Shown here piece by piece: positions 5,651-10,695 of a DNA stretch of 10,695 bases. Below the pieces are notes generated by a model. It was not told the origin of the DNA. It saw only the letters and a list, made by a program, of their open reading frames with translations, and did no database searches. The position numbers and the translations under genes were made by a program. Each line of letters opens with the position of its first letter. Positions within the stretch are counted from its first letter, which is position 1. The stretch comes from an uncultured Bacteroides sp. (GTDB lineage Bacteria > Bacteroidota > Bacteroidia > Bacteroidales > Bacteroidaceae), in the NCBI RefSeq assembly GCF_910586915.1, contig NZ_CAJULN010000069.1, forward strand, positions 1 to 10,695, given 5' to 3'.

Positions 5651-6535
5651 TTAGTCGAGGAAGCGTTTGGTAAGTCCTTCGTATTCATCAATCCGGCGAT
5701 CGCGGAGGAAGGGCCACCAACGGCGGACGTTTTCTGAGCGTTCCATATCTATTTTCACTACCATGTTTTCCGGATGATCGTTTCCGGCTTGTGCTAGGAA
5801 TTCTCCTTGCGGTCCTGCTACGAAACTGTTTCCCCAAAATAGGATGCCGTTTGTTTGTCCGGAAGGATCGGGCTCGTGCCCTACACGGTTGACGGAGATA
5901 ACAGGAAGACCATTGGCAACAGCATGGGCACGCTGTGAAATAATCCAAGCGTTGAGTTGGCGGGCTTTTTCGTCGTCCGTGTCACTGCTTTCCCAGCCGA
6001 TGGCGGTAGGATAAATTAAAAGTTCTGCACCTTTCAGTGCCATCAGGCGGGCAGCTTCCGGGTACCATTGATCCCAGCATACCAATACGCCCAACTTTCC
6101 TAATGAAGTTTGAATGGGTTCAAAACCGATGTCTCCAGGAGTGAAATAGAATTTTTCGTAGTAAGCCGGGTCATCGGGAATATGCATTTTCCGGTACTTT
6201 CCCGCAATGCTTCCATCACGGTCGAAAACAACGGCAGTGTTATGATAAAGTCCCGGTGCACGTTTCTCAAAAAGAGAGGTCACAAGAACTATTTTATTGG
6301 CTGCCGCCAGTTCTGAATAGAATCCGGTGGAAGGGCCGGGGATGGGTTCGGCCAAATCAAACAGGTTGGTGTTTTCTGTTTGGCAGAAATAAAGTGAGTT
6401 GTGTAACTCTTGAAGCACAATCAGTTGCGCACCGTGAGCAGCGCAAGCCTCGATACTCTTTGCGAGGTTCATCAGGTTGACCCGAATATCTGCGGTATTG
6501 GATTGTTGGATGATTCCGACTTTTATCTTTTTCAT
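5651..6535 (-). CDS. aguB: N-carbamoylputrescine amidase
   Basis: This nitrilase-superfamily enzyme hydrolyses N-carbamoylputrescine to putrescine, CO2 and ammonia, the last step of the agmatine route of polyamine synthesis, in the cytosol. The 294-residue length fits the family. The Glu-Lys-Cys triad is visible: E43 in LQELHNSLYFC, K116 in KYRKMHIPDD and the nucleophile C153 in LVCWDQWYPEAAR. The stretches around YFTPGD (130-135), NRVGHE (216-221) and the C-terminal RRWWPFLRDRRID (271-283) are characteristic of the AguB branch rather than of beta-ureidopropionase or generic omega-amidase. It lies 29 bases downstream of aguA on the same strand, and the two enzymes act in sequence, so an operon is likely. 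The start at 6535 gives the expected MKKIKVGIIQQ N-terminus. Confidence 0.95.
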   Translation of the reverse strand: MKKIKVGIIQQSNTADIRVNLMNLAKSIEACAAHGAQLIVLQELHNSLYFCQTENTNLFDLAEPIPGPSTGFYSELAAANKIVLVTSLFEKRAPGLYHNTAVVFDRDGSIAGKYRKMHIPDDPAYYEKFYFTPGDIGFEPIQTSLGKLGVLVCWDQWYPEAARLMALKGAELLIYPTAIGWESSDTDDEKARQLNAWIISQRAHAVANGLPVISVNRVGHEPDPSGQTNGILFWGNSFVAGPQGEFLAQAGNDHPENMVVKIDMERSENVRRWWPFLRDRRIDEYEGLTKRFLD

Positions 6536-6564
6536 AATGAATAATTACTTGGTTGATTCATTTG

Positions 6565-7680
6565 TTATTTTATAACTCCTAATGGGTATTGCATGGTGAC
6601 ACAATGCAGGGAACCGTGTTGCTTAATCAGGGCACGGCAGTCTATTCCGATTATTTGATGGTCTGGAAATGCTTGTTGCAACACTTCTCTTGCTTTTTGA
6701 TCATTCACCGGCTGATGGTATGTCGGGTATAGAATAACTTCGTTCATAATCAGGAAGTTTGCGTAAGTTGCGGGCAGGCGTTCGCCGTCTTCTTCTATCT
6801 TGTCTGCCATCGGTAAGGCTAACAGGCGATAGGGTTCTCCTGCTAGGGTGCGGAATGTCTTCAGTTGTTCCTCCATTGCGAGCAATGCTTCGTAGTGTTC
6901 GTCTTCTTTGTCATCGCATTTCACGTAAGCAATGGTGTCAGTAGAACAGAAACGTGCCAAAGTGTCGATGTGGCTGTCAGTGTCGTCGCCGGCAAGATAG
7001 CCGTGGTCTAACCAAAGAACCTTTTGCAGATGGAAGGTGGATTTCAGGTATTCTTCTATCTCTGCTTGGTTCAGCTTTCCGTTCCGTTGGGGAGAAAGCA
7101 GACACTCGGAGGTAGTGAGCAATGTGCCCATTCCGTCGCTTTCGATAGAGCCTCCTTCAAGAACGAAGTCGAGGCGGTCGATATACTGACCTTTCAGGGA
7201 TCCGGCTTCTACCGCTTGTTTGGTGATTTGATTATCCAGTTCGGAAGCAAATTTCAGTCCCCAACCGTTGAATGTAAAGTCGAGCAGGGAAGGGGTGCCG
7301 GTGTCTATCATGGTGATGGCTCCGTGGTCGCGTGCCCATGTATCATTGGTGGCACATTCCAGAAAGCGGACGTTATTCATGTTGACGGTAGCGGCTATCT
7401 GTTTTTTCACTTCTTCCGGTTCGGGGGTGACAATCAATAGCAACTCTCGCTTCGTTATTTCCCTGGCTATGTTTATAAAACATTCTTGCACTTCTGCCAG
7501 CATGTACGCCCAGTCTGTACCGGCGTGTGGCCATGTCAACTGTATACCACTCTGCGTATGCCATTCGGCGGGTAAATGAGGTGCTCTCATTTCTACCTGC
7601 ACGGTCATGTTTTTGCCGAAATTCAACTGCAAATCTTTCTCCGAGCCACTTGGGCTGGGAAGTCCAACCATGATTCCCAT
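6565..7680 (-). CDS. aguA: Agmatine deiminase (peptidylarginine-deiminase fold)
   Basis: The enzyme converts agmatine and water to N-carbamoylputrescine and ammonia, feeding AguB. Numbering from the longest start, the guanidino-modifying fold is shown by HLPAEWHTQSG (35-45), NDTWARDHG (112-120), VLEGGSIESDG (173-183), GDDTDSHIDT (231-240) with catalytic H237, and GSLHCVTMQYP (356-366) with nucleophile C360. The length (347-371 residues depending on start) is usual for AguA. The start is uncertain. Met1 at 7680 adds a 24-residue leader that I do not recognise, and Met25 (7608) or Met31 (7590) would place HLPAEW near residue 5-11, closer to typical AguA; an AGG lies eight bases before Met31. 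Free peptidylarginine deiminases are related but have extra domains that are absent here. It follows the DUF2148 gene by 88 bases and precedes aguB by 29. Confidence 0.94.
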   Translation of the reverse strand: MGIMVGLPSPSGSEKDLQLNFGKNMTVQVEMRAPHLPAEWHTQSGIQLTWPHAGTDWAYMLAEVQECFINIAREITKRELLLIVTPEPEEVKKQIAATVNMNNVRFLECATNDTWARDHGAITMIDTGTPSLLDFTFNGWGLKFASELDNQITKQAVEAGSLKGQYIDRLDFVLEGGSIESDGMGTLLTTSECLLSPQRNGKLNQAEIEEYLKSTFHLQKVLWLDHGYLAGDDTDSHIDTLARFCSTDTIAYVKCDDKEDEHYEALLAMEEQLKTFRTLAGEPYRLLALPMADKIEEDGERLPATYANFLIMNEVILYPTYHQPVNDQKAREVLQQAFPDHQIIGIDCRALIKQHGSLHCVTMQYPLGVIK

Positions 7681-7768
7681 TAGACTATTTATCTATTTAG
7701 TTATTTATAAAATCAGTTTATTGTCTGCGTCAGTCGTCAGTGTGCCTGTTACGCATCATTACGTATTA

Positions 7769-8311
7769 TTATGAATTCGTTTCTTGCTTTGGCTTCCGGT
7801 CAAAGAACGGATTCTTAGAAGAAGCACTTACAGGAATGGCCATTACCATCTTGCAGTCTTTCAGCCAGTGTAGGCGTTGTGCTGCCAGTCCGGCGGAGAA
7901 CATCACACGTGTGTCTACACGCAAATCGGCTGCCGTAGCACAAGCGGAACCTATGGCGATACCTACGTCTATGCTGTTCAATGCGCAGGGAACTCCTTCG
8001 GTACGTTCGGCGCAGGTGGTGAAACCACAATGACCACAGTTTAAGCCTTGTGTCTGCTCGCGTGTTCCTATCAATACAACACATTCGGCACTTAAGATGT
8101 TGTCGGCATCACGAAGGAAAAATTTCATTCCGTGTTCTTCTACCATAGCTATCATAGTGTCCGATAGTTGTTTAATCTCTTCATCCGTGATTAGTGCCAC
8201 TTCAATAATATCAATTCCTTTTCCTTTCGGAGCAGTACGCGCAGCCGTCATCATCTGGCGGGCTACTTGTAGTACATGCTCGTGACGGGCATCTCTTTCG
8301 TTCAGTATCAT
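7769..8311 (-). CDS. DUF2148 ferredoxin-domain protein
   Basis: This 180-residue protein is of the DUF2148 family (an uncharacterised protein with a ferredoxin-like domain). The N-terminal half (MILNERDARHEHV, then MMTAARTAPKGKG at 20-32) recalls nitroreductase-like proteins. The middle has the cysteine cluster NCGHCGFTTC (91-100) plus C109, that is C92-x2-C95-x4-C100-x8-C109, suited to a [4Fe-4S] cluster. It ends with KNPFFDRK (166-173), a family hallmark. An in-frame ATG at 8341 overlaps the predicted -7 box, so the start at 8311, twenty or so bases after the predicted transcription start, is chosen. It is the first gene of the probable operon with aguA and aguB. Its role is unknown; a redox function is inferred from the cysteines only. 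Nothing in it points directly to polyamines. Confidence 0.86.
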   Translation of the reverse strand: MILNERDARHEHVLQVARQMMTAARTAPKGKGIDIIEVALITDEEIKQLSDTMIAMVEEHGMKFFLRDADNILSAECVVLIGTREQTQGLNCGHCGFTTCAERTEGVPCALNSIDVGIAIGSACATAADLRVDTRVMFSAGLAAQRLHWLKDCKMVMAIPVSASSKNPFFDRKPKQETNS

Positions 8312-8338
8312 AACTTTTCTTGAATTAATTAAGTAAGG

Positions 8339-8346
8339 CAAAGATA
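8339..8346 (-). promoter_or_regulatory. Bacteroides-type -7 promoter element for the DUF2148-aguA-aguB operon
   Basis: On the minus strand this reads TATCTTTG, a perfect TAnnTTTG box. Transcription would start near 8332, about 20 bases before the ATG at 8311. No TTTG is present at -33. The location argues against the upstream ATG at 8341 as the start of the first gene. Confidence 0.6.
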
Positions 8347-8376
8347 AATCAAAATTGGAAAACTTTACATTAAACG

Positions 8377-8396
8377 ATGAAAGAAAAAACTTTCAT
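8377..8396. repeat. 7-bp palindrome in a divergent promoter region
   Basis: ATGAAAG (8377-8383) and CTTTCAT (8390-8396) are exact inverted repeats around six A. The site lies between the two divergent promoters, eight bases upstream of the plus-strand -33 box. It might be an operator. AACTTT also recurs at 8361, 8388 and 8401. Confidence 0.35.
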
Positions 8397-8403
8397 ATCG
8401 AAC

Positions 8404-8435
8404 TTTGTGTTATTGGGTGGAAAAGTCTATCTTTG
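8404..8435 (+). promoter_or_regulatory. Complete Bacteroides-type promoter for the AAA-ATPase gene
   Basis: TTTG at 8404-8407 (-33 box) and TATCTTTG at 8428-8435 (-7 box) are separated by 20 bases, within the usual 19-21. This is the best promoter in the window. Transcription would start near 8442, about 24 bases before the ATG at 8466. Confidence 0.75.
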
Positions 8436-8465
8436 TATCTGTCAACTCCTAAATAATATGAGTAT

Positions 8466-10043
8466 ATGAGTAACAAAATTTATCCTATTGGCATACAGAA
8501 CTTTGAAAAAATACGTAAAGGTGGTTATTGCTATATAGATAAAACTGCCTTGATTTATCAGATGGTGAAAACGGGCAGTTACTATTTTCTAAGTCGTCCA
8601 CGTCGCTTTGGGAAAAGTCTGTTACTATCTACTTTGGAAGCCTATTTTCAAGGGAAAAAAGAACTTTTCGAAGGATTGGCGATGGAGAAGCTGGAAAAGG
8701 AGTGGATTAAATATCCCATTTTACATTTAGATCTGAATGCGGAGAAATATACGACTCCCGAAGCGCTCGACCAAGTCTTAGAAAGTGCTTTACGCGGATG
8801 GGAAGCTCTCTATGGTGCAAAGGACTATGAGAAAACATTCGCTTCTCGCTTTCAAGGTGTGATTCAGCGTGCTTGTGAACAAGAGGGACGAGGTGTCGTT
8901 ATTTTGGTAGACGAGTATGATAAGCCTATGTTGCAGGCAATTGGTAACGACGAACTTCAGAAGAGTTTTCGTGATACTTTGAAGGCTTTTTATGGAGCTT
9001 TAAAAAGCAAGGATGGCTACATTAAATTTGGTATGCTTACGGGAGTGACAAAATTCGGAAAGGTGAGCGTGTTTAGTGACCTGAACAACCTGGAGGATAT
9101 ATCCATGCGTCAGCAATACATTGAAATCTGTGGAATCAGTGATCATGAGTTGCATGAGAACTTTGAAACAGAATTGCATGAATTTGCTGATGCGCAGAAT
9201 TTGGCGTATGATAAAATTTGTACTGAAATGCGTGAAAGATATGATGGTTATCATTTTACTCATGATTCTGTAGGTATGTATAATCCGTTTAGCTTACTTA
9301 ATACACTTAAATACAATACGTTTGGTAACTACTGGTTTGAAACGGGTACCCCTACTTATTTGGTCGAATTGCTAAAAAAACATCATTATGATCTTCACCG
9401 GATGGCTCATGAAGAAACCAGTGCTGATGTACTGAATAGTATTGATTCAACTTCCGACAATCCTATCCCTGTGATTTATCAGAGCGGTTATCTTACCATA
9501 AAAGGCTACGATCGTGAATTTGAAACTTATCGTTTGGGATTTCCCAATCGTGAAGTAGAGGAAGGGTTTATAAAATATCTGATGCCTTTCTATACGAATG
9601 CCGATGCTGTTGAATCCTCCTTTGAAATTCAGAAGTTTGTCTGTGAAGTCCGTTCTGGAGATTATGATTCTTTTTTCCGTCGTCTTCAGAGTTTTTTTGC
9701 AGATACTCCTTATGAGATGGTTCGCGATTTGGAATTGCATTATCAGAATGTTCTCTTTATCGTGTTCAAATTAGTCGGTTTTTATGTAAAAGTAGAATAT
9801 CACACAAGTCGGGGACGTATCGATCTTGTTTTGCAGACTGATAAATTTATCTATGTCATGGAATTCAAACTGGAGAGTACGGCTGAAGAGGCTTTGCGAC
9901 AGATTAATGAGAAACATTATGCGAAACCTTTTGAGAGTGACGAGCGCCGACTGTTCAAAATAGGGGTGAATTTCAGCGCCGAGACAAGAAACATTGAAAA
10001 GTGGGTGGCAGAGGAAGGTTTGAATCATAGGCAATTTCAATAG
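8466..10043 (+). CDS. AAA-ATPase-like protein with C-terminal PD-(D/E)XK nuclease domain
   Basis: This 525-residue protein belongs to the AAA-ATPase-like family (Pfam 'AAA-ATPase_like') with a PD-(D/E)XK superfamily tail, a family expanded in Bacteroides genomes and without a settled function. The N-terminal ATPase part has FLSRPRRFGKSLLLSTL (41-57), a variant Walker A in which the first glycine of GxxxxGKS is replaced by Ser but GKS (K50) is kept. It also has Walker B VVILVDEYDKP (144-154) and TGVTKFGKVSVFSDLNNLED (192-211). The C-terminal domain has E444, GRIDLVLQTD (450-459) with D453, and MEFKLE (465-470) with E466 and K468, the D...ExK catalytic pattern, followed by ALRQINEKHYAKPF (476-489). 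Both active sites look intact apart from the Walker A glycine. A mini frame, ATGAGTATATGA, sits at 8458 and overlaps the start. It is bordered by its own promoter and a terminator, so it is probably monocistronic. Functions proposed for related proteins (defence, mobile-element regulation) are not shown here. Confidence 0.85.
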   Translation: MSNKIYPIGIQNFEKIRKGGYCYIDKTALIYQMVKTGSYYFLSRPRRFGKSLLLSTLEAYFQGKKELFEGLAMEKLEKEWIKYPILHLDLNAEKYTTPEALDQVLESALRGWEALYGAKDYEKTFASRFQGVIQRACEQEGRGVVILVDEYDKPMLQAIGNDELQKSFRDTLKAFYGALKSKDGYIKFGMLTGVTKFGKVSVFSDLNNLEDISMRQQYIEICGISDHELHENFETELHEFADAQNLAYDKICTEMRERYDGYHFTHDSVGMYNPFSLLNTLKYNTFGNYWFETGTPTYLVELLKKHHYDLHRMAHEETSADVLNSIDSTSDNPIPVIYQSGYLTIKGYDREFETYRLGFPNREVEEGFIKYLMPFYTNADAVESSFEIQKFVCEVRSGDYDSFFRRLQSFFADTPYEMVRDLELHYQNVLFIVFKLVGFYVKVEYHTSRGRIDLVLQTDKFIYVMEFKLESTAEEALRQINEKHYAKPFESDERRLFKIGVNFSAETRNIEKWVAEEGLNHRQFQ

Positions 10044-10120
10044 ACATAATTTAGGCGAAAATCTCAAGATAACAAATATATCTATGATTTGTCTTCTCTT
10101 GGCTGTTTTATAGAAAAAAT

Positions 10121-10161
10121 AAAGTGTAATGAATTGTTTATCAGTTGATTCATTACACTTT
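10121..10161. terminator. Bidirectional terminator hairpin between the AAA-ATPase and glycosylase genes
   Basis: AAAGTGTAATGAAT (10121-10134) and ATTCATTACACTTT (10148-10161) form a perfect 14-bp stem around a 13-nt loop. Read on the minus strand it is followed by a strong T-run (complement of the A-rich 10111-10120), which suits the glycosylase gene ending at 10192. On the plus strand the trailing sequence is only partly T-rich, so termination of the ATPase gene there is less certain. Confidence 0.8.
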
Positions 10162-10191
10162 GTTCAACTTTGTTGCAATATTGTTATGCGT

Positions 10192-10695
10192 CTATTTTAA
10201 AATAAACTCTTTCACTTCTTTATATCTTTCAATTTTGGCAGCATCAGGTATTGCGTTTCCATGTGGAAAGGCAATATTGAAAAAGGTCGTATCACTATTT
10301 CTTAATAATTGCCCCATATTACCACAATTAGAAAAGTATTTCTTTTTTACTCCCAAATGTTTGTGAATAAATATTTTAAGAACTTTACTATGTAAAATGA
10401 TTGCTACTTTGGGCTTGTATTCAAGAATTGTTCTCTCTAATTGTATGCAGTCATTTATAGTTGGGGTGACTTCAGTACTATTGCTGTTTGCTATATTAGT
10501 GACTAAATCTGTTATACCAAAATTCCGTTGATTAATATTAAAGACTGTATCTCCAAATATACATTCATCAGCATATTCTTTATCGACTTCTTTTAAAATC
10601 AGTCCACTTTTATATAATTGATTCCAAAAAGATTGCTTTACTGAAAAGTAATGTCCTTTCTGATTGGATATGACGGCTGGATTTAAGCCGACAAA
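10192..10695 (-). CDS. Mug/TDG-like uracil-DNA glycosylase superfamily protein, partial (5' end beyond window)
   Basis: No start codon is inside the window: the frame runs open from the edge at 10695 for 167 codons to a TAG at 10192-10194. Counting from the edge, it begins FVGLNPAVISNQKGH (1-15), like the uracil-DNA glycosylase motif 1 of Mug/TDG enzymes, where the Asn of G(I/L)NP activates water. It continues with FWNQLYKSGL (23-32), FGITDLV (58-64) and KPKVAIILHSKV (93-104). Near the end FNIAFPHGNAIPDAAKIERYKE (137-158) occupies the place of motif 2, normally NPSG or HPSP. The family removes uracil, or thymine in G:T mismatches, from DNA in base excision repair. The altered motif 2 means activity is not certain, and a distant homologue with another substrate is possible. 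The gene is visibly more AT-rich than aspS or aguB, which hints at recent acquisition. Little is missing, perhaps 10-20 N-terminal residues. Confidence 0.65.
   Translation of the reverse strand, partial: FVGLNPAVISNQKGHYFSVKQSFWNQLYKSGLILKEVDKEYADECIFGDTVFNINQRNFGITDLVTNIANSNSTEVTPTINDCIQLERTILEYKPKVAIILHSKVLKIFIHKHLGVKKKYFSNCGNMGQLLRNSDTTFFNIAFPHGNAIPDAAKIERYKEVKEFILK

Noticed and set aside
10072..10092. Small inverted repeat ACAAAT...ATTTGT
   Set aside because: Six AT-rich base pairs are expected by chance in this composition.
10279..10300. Possible frameshift in the glycosylase gene at the A-run 10280-10284
   Set aside because: Careful codon-by-codon reading shows five A and one continuous frame from the window edge to the TAG at 10192; there is no frameshift.
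10145..10366. Plus-strand open frame of 73 codons near the right end
   Set aside because: It is antisense to the glycosylase-like frame, which has conserved motifs; it starts inside the terminator hairpin and is hydrophobic only because of AT-rich sequence.
1..10695. tRNA or rRNA genes
   Set aside because: No cloverleaf with T-loop GTTCRA-type sequence or rRNA-like stretch was recognised in the intergenic regions.

Overview
The window looks like chromosomal DNA of a gut Bacteroides or a close relative in Bacteroidales. The reasons are promoters of the Bacteroides type (a TAnnTTTG -7 box, once with a well-spaced TTTG at -33), weak Shine-Dalgarno signals, a serine palmitoyltransferase (the sphingolipid-committing enzyme, typical of Bacteroidetes), an FtsX-like permease tail, and a PD-(D/E)XK-tailed AAA-ATPase of a family expanded in Bacteroides. 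The exact species cannot be read from the sequence.

Layout. Positions 2-451 hold the 3' end of an FtsX/MacB-type ABC permease gene (+). A 200-base intergenic follows with a 16-bp hairpin, a degenerate 22-bp tandem repeat and a strong bidirectional terminator. Next is a divergent lipid pair: serine palmitoyltransferase (spt, -, 664-1848) and a diacylglycerol/sphingosine-kinase-like lipid kinase (+, 2069-3094), with a putative promoter for each in the 220-base gap. aspS (+, 3205-4968) comes next and overlaps a GtrA-family membrane protein gene (+, 4965-5354) by four bases. A gene-free stretch of about 300 bases (5355-5650) carries a 14-bp hairpin and a roughly 100-bp nested inverted-repeat element that resembles a MITE.

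From 8311 leftward, three minus-strand genes form a probable operon: a DUF2148 ferredoxin-domain protein, agmatine deiminase (aguA) and N-carbamoylputrescine amidase (aguB). The last two carry out successive steps from agmatine to putrescine. A divergent promoter region separates this operon from a 525-residue AAA-ATPase-like/PD-(D/E)XK protein (+, 8466-10043). A bidirectional terminator hairpin then precedes the 3' part of a Mug/TDG-like uracil-DNA glycosylase-superfamily gene (-, 10192 to the window edge), which has no start codon in the window and is visibly AT-rich.

Most of the window is core metabolism: sphingolipid entry, tRNA charging and polyamine synthesis. The right end looks more accessory. 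I found no clear new multi-gene system. The most unusual items are the perfect 16-bp inverted repeat with a GAAA loop inside the gtrA coding sequence, the nested inverted-repeat element at 5471-5570, the 22-bp repeat at 493-593, the SPT/lipid-kinase pairing, and the altered motifs of the AAA-ATPase-like and glycosylase-like proteins.
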